A stretch of DNA of 64,000 nt. Source: Aquabacter sediminis (GTDB taxonomy: Bacteria; Pseudomonadota; Alphaproteobacteria; Rhizobiales; Xanthobacteraceae). The stretch lies in the NCBI RefSeq assembly GCF_028863665.1, contig NZ_JARBFX010000003.1, positions 62,001 through 126,000 on the forward strand, read 5' to 3'. Below are positions 8,304 through 18,002 of the stretch, one piece after another (positions within the stretch are counted from its first letter, which is position 1; every line of letters begins with the position of its first letter). Made by a program: the position numbers and the translations under genes. The notes under the pieces are model-generated. The model was given only the letters and a program-made list of their open reading frames with translations. It ran no database searches and was not told where the DNA came from.

Positions 8304-9888
8304 AGGCCAGCGCCAGGGCGAGAAGGCCGAACCAGGCGGATTGCCAGTTCTGCAAGGTCTCGTTCAGCGGCACATAAATGCCCGCCGCCAGCAGGCCGAG
8401 AACGGCGATCTGCTCGGCCATGCCTGCCCCCTCGCTCGCGGGACGGCGCACGACGCACAGGGCCAACATCGCCACCACGGGCGCAGTCAGCGGAAAGTAA
8501 GGAAAATCCTTGTAGCGGGGGTCGAATACCAGCTCGAGCGCCGTTTCGCCGACGGCCACCAGGGTCAGGGCCAGAAACGCAGACCCGGCCACGGCGCCCC
8601 AGGGCGCTCCGCGCCGAAAGGCACCGTTGAGGGCGAACGCCAGGGAATGCAGAGAGGCTCCCGCTGCCACGAGCATCGGCACGACCAGCGACGCGGCGAT
8701 GGACAGGACGAGGAAGGCGGAGTTCCGCGTCCAGCCCACCCAACCCAGGCTTTCCAGCGGCAGATGAGACAAGGTGCCGCCGATCGTCGCCCCGCCCGCA
8801 AGGGCGATCGCGGCGACACTCACCCATTCCCCTGTGGATGGTTCGCGCCCGGCCCGGCGCGCGGCCCACAGCGCGCTCCCGAAGGCCGCTGCGGCCAGAA
8901 CCACGCCCGCCAGCGCCTGGATGATCCAGCGCGGGTGATCCGAGACTGGCTGGCCCCAATGAAACTTCTCCTGCCGCGTGCCGGCATCGATGAGACCCCA
9001 GTGGCCGCCCACCGTGCCCTCGTTGCGCCGCTTCCAGGGCTGGTCGAAGGCCTCGATCACATTGACTCGATAACCCTTTTCCTTGGCGAGGCGGAGCACC
9101 TCGTGCATCACGAGTGCCTGGTCGGAAAGGGACGGCAGGGCGCCCTCCCGCATGCGCCCGGCGCTGGGCCAACCGGTCTCGCCGATCAGGATTTCCTTGC
9201 CGGGAAACTGGTCCGCCACATGCTGGCGGATATGATCGATATGGCGGCCGGCCTCGGCGGCGGAAACGGGAAGGTCTTCCCAATAGGGCAGGATGTGGAC
9301 GGTGACGAAATCCACATCACCAGCGAGTGCCTTGGCCCGCTCCCAGAACTCCCAGACGTCGGCATAGGTCACGGGAACCCCGCCGGAGCGGGCCTTCACG
9401 TCCTTGAGGATGGCCGAGATATCCGCGGCGGAAAGCTCGCCGCGCAACATCACCTCATTGCCGACCACCAGGGCCGAGATGGTGTCCGGGTATTCCCGCG
9501 CCAGGGCGATGCCGGCGTCAATCTCCTGCTTGTTCTTGGCTTGGTCGGACCCAAGCCAAAGGCCCTGAAGCACCTTAAGCCCATGCTTGCGCGCCAGCGG
9601 CGCGACCTTGTCCAGTCCCAGCTCGACCGAATAGGTGCGCACGCACGCGGTAATCTTGGCGAGCTGCGCCAGATCCTCGTCAATCTGCTGCTCGGGAATG
9701 ATCGTCGAGCGATCGAGGGGCGACTGACCGTCGCGGAAAGGGGCGTAGGAAACGCAGGGAAGTTTCTCACCCGCCGCAAGGGGAGAGGGCGGCATGGAGA
9801 CCGGACGTCCCATCCAGGCCCAGAGCCCCACGATAAAAATGGCCACGGCCAAGAACAGAACCGCCGGCAACCGAAGGAAATACGCCAT
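8263..9888 (-). CDS. Membrane-bound GH17 beta-1,3-glucan-active enzyme
   Basis: A 541-residue protein: an N-terminal anchor (about residues 5-24), a periplasmic GH17 domain (about 45-320), then a long hydrophobic C-terminal half with many membrane helices. The two GH17 catalytic glutamates are in LVVGNEVMLRG (near 145, acid/base) and ILIGETGWPSAG (near 235, nucleophile). Bacterial GH17 proteins of this shape are known to act as beta-1,3-glucan transglycosylases or glucanases, so remodelling of a periplasmic glucan is likely. The start at 9888 has AGGAGG ten bases upstream; a longer start at 9927 is possible. It is divergent from the small exported protein at 10072 and belongs with the synthase at 10739. 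Confidence 0.85.
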   Translation of the reverse strand: MAYFLRLPAVLFLAVAIFIVGLWAWMGRPVSMPPSPLAAGEKLPCVSYAPFRDGQSPLDRSTIIPEQQIDEDLAQLAKITACVRTYSVELGLDKVAPLARKHGLKVLQGLWLGSDQAKNKQEIDAGIALAREYPDTISALVVGNEVMLRGELSAADISAILKDVKARSGGVPVTYADVWEFWERAKALAGDVDFVTVHILPYWEDLPVSAAEAGRHIDHIRQHVADQFPGKEILIGETGWPSAGRMREGALPSLSDQALVMHEVLRLAKEKGYRVNVIEAFDQPWKRRNEGTVGGHWGLIDAGTRQEKFHWGQPVSDHPRWIIQALAGVVLAAAAFGSALWAARRAGREPSTGEWVSVAAIALAGGATIGGTLSHLPLESLGWVGWTRNSAFLVLSIAASLVVPMLVAAGASLHSLAFALNGAFRRGAPWGAVAGSAFLALTLVAVGETALELVFDPRYKDFPYFPLTAPVVAMLALCVVRRPASEGAGMAEQIAVLGLLAAGIYVPLNETLQNWQSAWFGLLALALAFTVWRVRGGRGRG

Positions 9889-10037
9889 GGCCGATCTGCC
9901 TCCTAACTCCGGACTGGAATGCGACATAGCGGCTTCGGCCAGACCTGTGAAGCACCCGGGCAGGCGGCGCTGGCGAACAGCCCCGACGGCGCTGCCGTCA
10001 TGCTGACAAATTCCATACATTCTTCTAAGTTGGCGTC

Positions 10038-10053
10038 GCGGAAAGATTTCCGC
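10038..10053. promoter_or_regulatory. 16-bp palindrome in the divergent GH17/small-protein promoter region
   Basis: The sequence GCGGAAAGATTTCCGC is a perfect 7-bp inverted repeat around a 2-base centre, 18 bp before the start at 10072. It could be an operator or a very tight hairpin. The regulator is unknown. Confidence 0.35.
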
Positions 10054-10071
10054 TCCCCGCCGATCAAACTC

Positions 10072-10524
10072 ATGGCCGTCATGGACCGTCTTCGTTTCGC
10101 GCTTCTTGCGGGCGCCCTCCTCCTCGGCTGCGCGAGCCCGCTGGCCGCCCAGTCCAATCCTGACCAGAAGCCGCCCCAGCAGGAGCAGCTCACCCCGGAG
10201 CAGCAGGCCGCCCGCGAGGCGCAGCGCCGTTCGGTGGAGGAGTTTGCCGAGGCCGCCAAGCTGCTTCCGGGCGCGGCGGGCCAGCCGGAATGCGTGTGGA
10301 CTGGCCGTCGGATCGCCACTCTGCTGTGGCGCGACGACATCGACACCGCCCGGCGGCATTTGGAGCTCTACGAGCGCTTCGGCTGCCCGACCGAGCACCT
10401 CAAGCTGGCGTTCCGCTGCCTGGTGCGCCAGGGCAACATCGATCCAAAAACGCAAGAGCGGCTGCCCGGCCGGGTTCAGCAATGTTGGGTTAATCCCGAC
10501 TATGTTGCTGCACCTGCGCAATAA
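10072..10524 (+). CDS. Small exported protein, likely beta-glucan biosynthesis accessory factor
   Basis: A 150-residue protein with an N-terminal signal sequence (about residues 4-25, ending PLAAQ) and four cysteines in the mature part (in PECVWTG, RFGCPTEH, FRCLVRQG and QQCWVNP), enough for two disulfides. The mature N-terminus is Gln/Pro-rich. A LLLGC motif could alternatively make it a lipoprotein. It lies between a GH17 enzyme and a GH17-GT2 synthase. Rhizobiales proteins of this size and setting are often annotated as beta-1,3/beta-1,6-glucan biosynthesis proteins; I recall that but cannot verify it here. The start could also be the ATG at 10081. Confidence 0.65.
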   Translation: MAVMDRLRFALLAGALLLGCASPLAAQSNPDQKPPQQEQLTPEQQAAREAQRRSVEEFAEAAKLLPGAAGQPECVWTGRRIATLLWRDDIDTARRHLELYERFGCPTEHLKLAFRCLVRQGNIDPKTQERLPGRVQQCWVNPDYVAAPAQ

Positions 10525-10577
10525 TTAGATCATGGCGCCGCCCCGCGTGCGCCGAACCTCTGCCACAGTCCGCATTT

Positions 10578-10700
10578 ACCTCTTGTTATGAGAGGTTTAG
10601 AGTCTCGATGCAGCGCCAGAGAAACACTGGCGCTGCCGACCGTAGGGGGCAGGTCGAAAGAGTGTCCCGTGACTTTCGGCTGGAACCGTCGCCGGAAGTC
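10578..10700 (+). promoter_or_regulatory. Hairpin-rich leader before the GH17-GT2 gene
   Basis: Three consecutive stem-loops precede the synthase gene. The first pairs ACCTCT with AGAGGT (10578-10596, 7-base loop). The second is a perfect 10-bp stem GCAGCGCCAG/CTGGCGCTGC (10610-10636, 7-base loop). The third is a 10-bp stem with one G-U pair, GACTTTCGGC/GCCGGAAGTC (10671-10700, 10-base loop). None is followed by a T run, so they are not ordinary terminators. Together they suggest a structured 5' leader. Regulation is inference. Confidence 0.4.
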
Positions 10701-10738
10701 AGCGTTCTCGGTTCGAATCCCTTCAAGTGGGTCTTGCC

Positions 10739-13381
10739 ATGCGTCCCGGGCTGGCTGCTGCGGCAGCAATCATTGCGGTTGTGACTGGGTTCCACGCCGC
10801 GGTGTGGTACTCCTTGCGTCCTCAGGCGAGCGCTCCGGCGATCACCGAGCGGTTCGCTTCCCTGTCCTTTGCGCCTTATGACCGCACTGTGCGGCACCCG
10901 GACAAGGGGCCGCCCGTCACCGCCAAGCAGATTCGCTCGGACGTGGATGCGGTCGCGGACTACACGAAGGCCATCCGGACCTATTCGTCCACAGGCGGCC
11001 TGGAGCTGATCCCCTCCATCGCTGGCGAACGGGGTCTGCGCGTCTCGGTCGGCGCCTGGATCGACAAGGACGAGACCCGCAACGCGCTGGAGATCCAGAA
11101 CGCGGTCGGGCTCGCCAAGCAGAATTCCAATGTGGACGCGCTGGTCGTCGGCAACGAGACCATCTTCCGTGGCGAAAAGAGCGCCGAGGAGATGGCTGAG
11201 CTGATCCGCAAGGTGAAGCGTCAAACCAACGTTCCCGTCACCACCGGCGAGATCTGGAACGTCTGGCTTGACCATCCAGAACTGGTCTCAGCGGTCGACT
11301 TCATCGCCGCCCACATCCTGCCCTATTGGGAAGGCGTTCCCGCCGAGCAGGTCGTCGACCGCTCCATCGATATTTATAATCGCCTGCGGGCCGCCTATCC
11401 CGGCAAGCGGATCGTGATCGCGGAGTTTGGCTGGCCGAGCGCCGGCTATAATCGCGATGCGGCCGTGCCCGGTGAGATCGCCCAGGCGGATGTGATCCGC
11501 ACCTTCACCACCCGCGCCGATGCGCTGGGCATCGATTACAATATCATCGAGGCGTTCGACGCCCCCTGGAAAAGCTTCGAGGGCTCTGTCGGCCAATATT
11601 GGGGCGTCTTCGATGCCGACCGCCATCTGAAGTTCTCGCTGTCCGGCCCCCTCACCAAGAAAACCTACGAGCGGACCGCCCTCCTCGCCCTTCTGCTCGG
11701 CATCGCCTTCTGCCTGCCCATGCTGCGGCTGGGTCCGATGACGGCTTCCCAGGGCCTGGTCCTGGGCGCCGCAGCCAATGGCGTAGGCGCGTGGATTGCC
11801 ATCGTGGTCGATTACTGGGCGACCCACTATGTGACCGGCGGCAATTTCGTCACCCTCGTCATCAGCCTCGCCCTGCTGGGCCCGCTGGTGGTGGTGCTGC
11901 TCTATCGTGTGGAAGAACTGTCCGCCATTGCGTTCGGCCGCAATCCCACCCGTCTGGTGGACATGCGCCCGCGCAGCGCATCGGGCCGTCACCCGAAGGT
12001 CTCCATCCATATCCCGGCCTATCGTGAGCCGCCGGAGATGCTGAAGCAGACTCTCGACGCGGTCTCACGCCTGGAATGGCCGAATCTGGAATGCATCGTG
12101 GTGCTCAACAACACGCCAGACCCGGCGATGGTGGAGCCCATCCGCGCCCATTGCGAGGCCCTCGGTAGCCGCTTCAAGTTCCTGAACATCGAGAAGATGT
12201 CGGGCTTCAAGGCCGGCGCTTTGCGCATCGCCATGGAGCACACCGCCCCGGACGCCGAGATCATCGGCGTGATCGATGCGGATTATGTGGTGCATCCCGA
12301 CTGGCTCAAGGACCTCGTGCCCGTGTTCGAGGATCCCACCGTCGGTCTCGTCCAGGCGCCGCAGGATCATCGCGACGGTCATGTCAGCCCCATGCACGAG
12401 GCGATGAACGCCGAATATGCCGGCTTCTTCGACATTGGCATGGTGCAGCGGAACGAGGACGACGCGATCGTGGTGCATGGCACCATGTGCCTGATCCGCC
12501 GCGCCGCCATGGTGGAGGCTGGCTCCTGGTCGTCCGACACCATCTGCGAGGACACCGACCTCGGCCTGTCGATCGCCGAGAACGGCTGGAAGACCCATTA
12601 CACCCGCCGCCGCTACGGCTGGGGCCTGCTCCCGGACACCTTCGAGGCGTTCAAGAAGCAGCGTCACCGCTGGGCCTATGGCGGCTTCCAGATCATTCGC
12701 AAGCACTGGTCGCGCTTCCTGCCCAACCGGTCGCGCCTGACCACGGCCCAGCGTCGTCACTTCGTTTTGGGCTGGGTGTCTTGGCTCGGCGCGGAATCGA
12801 TCGGCGCGCTCGCCGCGGTCCTATCCCTGCTGTTCGTGCCCTTCGTCCTGGCGCTCGGCATCGCGGTGCCCGCTTACGTGCTGACCTTCCCCATCATCGC
12901 GACTTTTGCGGTCTATGTGCTGCACTTTATCGCCCTTTATCGCCTGCGCGTGGCGACGACGCCACTTCGCATGCTGGGTGCGGCAATTGCAGCCATGGCG
13001 GTCCAGTTCACGGTGGCGAAGGCAGTTGTGGATGGGTTCCGCTACAAGGACTTGGCTTTTGCCCGTACGGCGAAGGGTGGAAACTGGCTGGCGGGTGCCG
13101 CCCGCTCCTTCCCTGCCTTGCCTGAGGCGGTGGTGGGCGTGGCCCTGCTGGTGAGCGGCGTCGGCCTCCACATGACCAACTGGCATGTGGTGCGGGAGGT
13201 GGACCTCTACGCCCTGGCGCTGGTAATCCAGAGCCTGCCTTTCCTGTCCGCCGCCATTATCGGGCTGGCCGAACATTCTCGCCTCAACGACTTCGCCATG
13301 TGGCGGGCGCTCCGGGCACGCCTGGCGGCCATTCCCCGCCGCCTGCGCGCCAGCCAGCCACCGTCTGCCCTGGCGGATTGA
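10739..13381 (+). CDS. GH17-GT2 fusion beta-1,3-glucan synthase (NdvB-like)
   Basis: An 880-residue two-enzyme membrane protein. After an N-terminal helix, a GH17 domain (about residues 30-300) carries the catalytic glutamates in LVVGNETIFRG (near 139) and IVIAEFGWPSAG (near 228). Three or so helices lead to a family 2 processive glycosyltransferase (about 415-660) with the DxD motif IDADYVV (near 512), CEDTDLG (near 604) and QRHRW (near 640), followed by more membrane helices. This arrangement matches the cyclic beta-1,3/1,6-glucan synthases of the Bradyrhizobium NdvB type: the GT2 part polymerises and exports a beta-1,3-glucan and the GH17 part trims, branches or cyclises it. The product is inferred. 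The ATG at 10739 is chosen; an in-frame GTG at 10727 is an alternative. Confidence 0.87.
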   Translation: MRPGLAAAAAIIAVVTGFHAAVWYSLRPQASAPAITERFASLSFAPYDRTVRHPDKGPPVTAKQIRSDVDAVADYTKAIRTYSSTGGLELIPSIAGERGLRVSVGAWIDKDETRNALEIQNAVGLAKQNSNVDALVVGNETIFRGEKSAEEMAELIRKVKRQTNVPVTTGEIWNVWLDHPELVSAVDFIAAHILPYWEGVPAEQVVDRSIDIYNRLRAAYPGKRIVIAEFGWPSAGYNRDAAVPGEIAQADVIRTFTTRADALGIDYNIIEAFDAPWKSFEGSVGQYWGVFDADRHLKFSLSGPLTKKTYERTALLALLLGIAFCLPMLRLGPMTASQGLVLGAAANGVGAWIAIVVDYWATHYVTGGNFVTLVISLALLGPLVVVLLYRVEELSAIAFGRNPTRLVDMRPRSASGRHPKVSIHIPAYREPPEMLKQTLDAVSRLEWPNLECIVVLNNTPDPAMVEPIRAHCEALGSRFKFLNIEKMSGFKAGALRIAMEHTAPDAEIIGVIDADYVVHPDWLKDLVPVFEDPTVGLVQAPQDHRDGHVSPMHEAMNAEYAGFFDIGMVQRNEDDAIVVHGTMCLIRRAAMVEAGSWSSDTICEDTDLGLSIAENGWKTHYTRRRYGWGLLPDTFEAFKKQRHRWAYGGFQIIRKHWSRFLPNRSRLTTAQRRHFVLGWVSWLGAESIGALAAVLSLLFVPFVLALGIAVPAYVLTFPIIATFAVYVLHFIALYRLRVATTPLRMLGAAIAAMAVQFTVAKAVVDGFRYKDLAFARTAKGGNWLAGAARSFPALPEAVVGVALLVSGVGLHMTNWHVVREVDLYALALVIQSLPFLSAAIIGLAEHSRLNDFAMWRALRARLAAIPRRLRASQPPSALAD

Positions 13382-13414
13382 TGCGCTGCACCTGACGCGA
13401 AGGAAAAGCTTGGG

Positions 13415-13446
13415 AAGCCCGGCACCGGCCGGGCTTCTTCTTTTTC
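13415..13446 (+). terminator. Rho-independent terminator after the GH17-GT2 gene
   Basis: A 9-bp perfect stem AAGCCCGGC/GCCGGGCTT with a 4-base loop is followed by CTTCTTTTTC. It lies 34 bp after the synthase stop codon. Confidence 0.9.
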
Positions 13447-13602
13447 GCTTCAGCCACTTTGCAGGCCGCCGAGAAAGCCGGATGCCTTGACGTTGCGTCC
13501 TAAAGCGTTCTCGCGCGATCCCTTCCGCTTTCGTACAAATTCAGCGCCTTCTGCCCTCTCCCGGAGCACGGTCACGCTTGCGGCAAAAATGGGGACGGTT
13601 TA

Positions 13603-13630
13603 CGACTGCCCACGAGACCCTTCGCAGTCG
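13603..13630. promoter_or_regulatory. Inverted repeat in the gltA upstream region
   Basis: CGACTGC and GCAGTCG form a perfect 7-bp inverted repeat with a 14-base spacer, 43 bp upstream of the gltA start. It could be an operator or a leader hairpin. A GGTACC palindrome follows a few bases downstream. Confidence 0.3.
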
Positions 13631-13672
13631 CGAAAGTGGTACCATACGCCCAGACAATAGATGGGAGACCTC

Positions 13673-14983
<1,311 letters not shown>

Positions 14984-15063
14984 GGCGGCCGGCAGGCGGG
15001 AACAGTGCGCTTCGCGCCTGTTCCCGCTCCATCCGTCGAACTGAGAAAAGGCCCTGAACGTGC

Positions 15064-15092
15064 AAAGGCCCGGATTGCTCCGGGCCTTTTTC
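15064..15092 (+). terminator. Rho-independent terminator after gltA
   Basis: A perfect 11-bp stem AAAGGCCCGGA/TCCGGGCCTTT with loop TTGC runs into a T tail. It lies 80 bp beyond the gltA stop. On the minus strand it could also serve the lpxB end of the long cluster, with a weaker T run. Confidence 0.92.
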
Positions 15093-15123
15093 ATTTCGCG
15101 GCTGTCTCAATGGAGGCGCGTCG

Positions 15124-16302
15124 CTACGCGCGCGGGCATTCCGCCACCAGATCAAGCACTGCGCGCGCCGCCCGCAGGGAGGGATGGTCACCCGTGGTGC
15201 CAAATATGCCGTCCAGCCGCTGAAACGCCTGCTCCTGCCGCCGACGCGGCTCCCCCTGCTCCAGGAGCAAGGACAGCGCCGCCGCCAACTTATCCGGCGT
15301 GCAGTCATGCTGGAGGAATTCAGGGACCGCATTCTCGCCCAGCACCAGATTGGGCAGGATCACGCTCGGAATGGTGAGGATGTAGGGCGCAATAATCGCC
15401 TCCCACCCGGCGACCCGATAGGCCGCCACCGTCGGAACCCCCGCCAACGCCAACTCCAGAGTCACGGTTCCAGATGCCGCAAGGGCCGCACGGGCAGTGC
15501 GGAAAGCGGCGTATTTCTCCGCCTCGTCCGTCAGGATGCGCGGGCGAACCGGCCAGTCGGCGGTCATCGCCTCGATCTGCGAGCGCCGGCGGGGCAAGGT
15601 GGGCAGGATGAACTCCACCTCACGGCCGCGCGACACCAACTCGATCGCCGCGCCAAAGATGGCCCCCAGTCGCTCCACCTCGCTCCGGCGACTTCCCGGC
15701 AGCACCAGCACCCGAGCCGGATCGGCGAAACGACGCGCCTCCTCTTCCGGGGAGGGCCGCAACTCGGCCAACCGCTCCAGCAGAGGATGGCCCACATAAA
15801 GCGTGGGCGGCCCGCCCAAGCGATGATGCACGTCCGGCTCGAACGGCAGAAGCGCGAGGAGGCGATCTATGGACGGCCGCATCGCCCGCGCCCGGCCGGG
15901 CCGCCACGCCCAGACGGTAGGCGAGACATATTTGACGATGGGAATAGCAGGGGCCCGTCGTCGCACGCGGTCGGCGACACGGTGCGTGAAGTCCGGCGCA
16001 TCCACCAGGACCAGGACATCGGGCTTTGCCGCACAGACCGCCTCGACAGTCTCCCGCAGCCGCCGCAGGATAACCGGAAGCTTGCCGAGAACCTGGCCGA
16101 AGCCGATAGCCGTCAGGTCATCCATGGGATAGCGGCTGACGAGCCCAGCAGCGGTCATGCGCGGCCCACCGACCCCATCAAATGCAACGCCGTGGGGGGC
16201 GATCTCCAGGAGGCCCTCCATGAGCGCTCCACCAAGTTGGTCACCCGATTCCTCACCCGCAACGATGAAGACCCGCAAGGGACGGGGCGGGATCGGCATC
16301 AC
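15124..16302 (-). CDS. lpxB: Lipid-A-disaccharide synthase
   Basis: A 392-residue GT-B glycosyltransferase joining UDP-2,3-diacylglucosamine and lipid X to give the lipid A disaccharide, at the inner-membrane surface. The N-terminal VFIVAGEESGDQLGGALMEG, the YVSPTVWAWRPGRA block and LVLPGSRRSEVERL are family signatures. The start overlaps the lpxI stop by four bases (ATGA), so translation is coupled. It is the last gene of the cluster that begins at rpsB. Confidence 0.95.
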   Translation of the reverse strand: MMPIPPRPLRVFIVAGEESGDQLGGALMEGLLEIAPHGVAFDGVGGPRMTAAGLVSRYPMDDLTAIGFGQVLGKLPVILRRLRETVEAVCAAKPDVLVLVDAPDFTHRVADRVRRRAPAIPIVKYVSPTVWAWRPGRARAMRPSIDRLLALLPFEPDVHHRLGGPPTLYVGHPLLERLAELRPSPEEEARRFADPARVLVLPGSRRSEVERLGAIFGAAIELVSRGREVEFILPTLPRRRSQIEAMTADWPVRPRILTDEAEKYAAFRTARAALAASGTVTLELALAGVPTVAAYRVAGWEAIIAPYILTIPSVILPNLVLGENAVPEFLQHDCTPDKLAAALSLLLEQGEPRRRQEQAFQRLDGIFGTTGDHPSLRAARAVLDLVAECPRA

Positions 16303-17192
16303 GCCTCCCCCGAAAGGGGCACGCCCATCAGGAAGAGCCCAGCTGCGTTCGCCGCGCCAATGAGTTCCTGGGGATCGGGCACGATGGCGCCCCCCGCTTC
16401 GAACGCAATGCCGGCAAGACCCGCCGCCGCCGCCCCGCGGACGGTTGCCGCGCCGAGGGAGGGCAGGTCCACGCGGCGATCCTGCCCCGGCTTGGGCGCC
16501 TTCACCAATACGCCGCGCCCGGCGGGAAAGCGCAGACGACCACTCGTACGCAGAGATCCATACCGCGACAGCATGGCATCCGTGCCTTCCGCAGCCTCCA
16601 CTGCGGCCACGAAGCGATCCACCACGATGACCCCCTGCCCCACATCGTAAGGCCCAAGAGCCCGGATCACCTCAAGACCCAGCGCCACATCAGCGCGATC
16701 CTGGTCCGAGGGAAGGATGCCGCCAAGCACCCCGGGAGGAAGCAGGAGCGATGGCACGGCCTCGTGGGCGCCGATCAGCGTGAAGCCCTGCTCCGACACC
16801 AATTGGAGCACACCGGACAAAAGGTGATTGTCCCCGCCCCGGAACAGGCGCGCGATCCGCGGAAGCAGGCGGACCATGGTCCAGTCGAGCCCCAGGTCGC
16901 GCACGCGCGGGCGCGTGAGGTTTCCCACCATCACCACGTCCCGGACACCAGCGGCCTTGGCCTTGCTGGTGACGGTGCCGAGCGAGCCGAGCTTGAACCA
17001 ATGGTGCGGAAACCGCTCAAGCGCCGGATCGGCAAAGCCTTGCATCAGGAACAGGACCACAGGACGGCCGCTGGCGCAAACGGCTTCGGCCACAGCAGCC
17101 GGAAAGGCACCGCCTCCGGCCACGATGCCCAGCGGCCCTGCACCGGGTGACGAACGTTGCGGGCCCGCGCGGGGCGCAGGTGCCGCGTCCAT
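16299..17192 (-). CDS. lpxI: UDP-2,3-diacylglucosamine pyrophosphatase LpxI
   Basis: A 297-residue LpxI (formerly DUF1009), the alphaproteobacterial replacement for LpxH. It hydrolyses UDP-2,3-diacylglucosamine to lipid X. Visible family features are GPLGIVAGGGAFP near the N-terminus, the central NHLLSGVLQLVSEQGFTLIG, and the C-terminal domain with GQGVIVVDRFVAAVEAAEGTD. The start at 17192 is 2 bp from the lpxA stop. The longer open frame upstream overlaps lpxA out of frame and is not coding. Confidence 0.93.
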   Translation of the reverse strand: MDAAPAPRAGPQRSSPGAGPLGIVAGGGAFPAAVAEAVCASGRPVVLFLMQGFADPALERFPHHWFKLGSLGTVTSKAKAAGVRDVVMVGNLTRPRVRDLGLDWTMVRLLPRIARLFRGGDNHLLSGVLQLVSEQGFTLIGAHEAVPSLLLPPGVLGGILPSDQDRADVALGLEVIRALGPYDVGQGVIVVDRFVAAVEAAEGTDAMLSRYGSLRTSGRLRFPAGRGVLVKAPKPGQDRRVDLPSLGAATVRGAAAAGLAGIAFEAGGAIVPDPQELIGAANAAGLFLMGVPLSGEA

Positions 17193-17194
17193 GC

Positions 17195-18001
17195 TCACTC
17201 CTCGGACACCACGCTCCGCGACGGCTGGCACAGCGCCCGATTGCCGCCGGCATCCACGAATTCCACGATCACTGCCGCGAAGGAAGAGCGCTCGGCCTGC
17301 TCCCGCAGCCGTGCGAGGCGCTCTGCAAACACCCCCTCGCCGAAGAATAGATCGCGGTAGGCTGCACGCGCGGCGTGAAGGTCGGATTTGACATAGCCGC
17401 GCCGCTTCATGCCGATGGTGTTCAAGCCCACCAGCCGGGCCGCTTGGCCGAGCGCGTAGCCAAACGGGATCACGTCCTCTCGCACGCCGGTCAGGCCGCT
17501 GATCATGGCTTGCGCCCCGATCCGGGTGAACTGGTGCACCGCGCACTGGCCACCGAGGAAGACGAAGTCACCCACCTCCACATGGCCGCCCAACACGGCA
17601 TTGTTGGCGAAAATGACGTTGTCGCCCACCTTGCAGTCATGGCCCACATGAGAGCCCGTCATCATCATGCAGCGGTCGCCGATGCGCGTGATGCCATGAC
17701 CACCCGCAGTGCCGATATTGGCTGTCGCATGCTCGCGGATGACGCAATCCATGCCGATGACCAGCTCGGTGCGCTCTCCCTTATAGTGAACGGACTGCGG
17801 CGCGGTGCCGAGCGAGGCGAAGGGAAAGACCTCCGTGCGTGCGCCGATGGTCGTGAGACCCTCCACATTCACATGCGAGCGCAGCCGTACGCCAGAATGG
17901 AGGGTCACATCAGGACCGACAATGCAGAAGGGACCGATGACCGCGTCATCGGCAATGTTGGCGCCATCGGAGACGCGAGCCGTTGAATCAATGATGGGCA
18001 C
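17195..18001 (-). CDS. lpxA: UDP-N-acetylglucosamine acyltransferase
   Basis: A 268-residue cytoplasmic trimer that transfers the 3-hydroxyacyl chain to UDP-GlcNAc, the first lipid A step. The hexapeptide beta-helix starts at once (ADDAVIGPFCIVGPDVTLHS), and the region with MTGSHVGHDCKVGDNVIFAN contains the catalytic histidine. The C-terminal helical domain (RRGYVKSDLHAARAAYRDLF) is complete. It lies 1 bp after fabZ and 2 bp before lpxI. Confidence 0.96.
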   Translation of the reverse strand: MPIIDSTARVSDGANIADDAVIGPFCIVGPDVTLHSGVRLRSHVNVEGLTTIGARTEVFPFASLGTAPQSVHYKGERTELVIGMDCVIREHATANIGTAGGHGITRIGDRCMMMTGSHVGHDCKVGDNVIFANNAVLGGHVEVGDFVFLGGQCAVHQFTRIGAQAMISGLTGVREDVIPFGYALGQAARLVGLNTIGMKRRGYVKSDLHAARAAYRDLFFGEGVFAERLARLREQAERSSFAAVIVEFVDAGGNRALCQPSRSVVSEE

Positions 18002-18002
18002 G

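Noticed and set aside
8225-9283. Long open frame antisense/alternate to the GH17 membrane gene
   Set aside because: Arg/Gly/Pro-rich translation typical of shadow frames in GC-rich coding DNA; the GH17 frame has clear catalytic motifs.
10700-10738. Possible tRNA or tmRNA 3' end before the GH17-GT2 gene (GGTTCGAATCCC...CCA)
   Set aside because: The five bases before TTCGAAT do not pair with the five after it, and no 5' acceptor or anticodon arm is found upstream.
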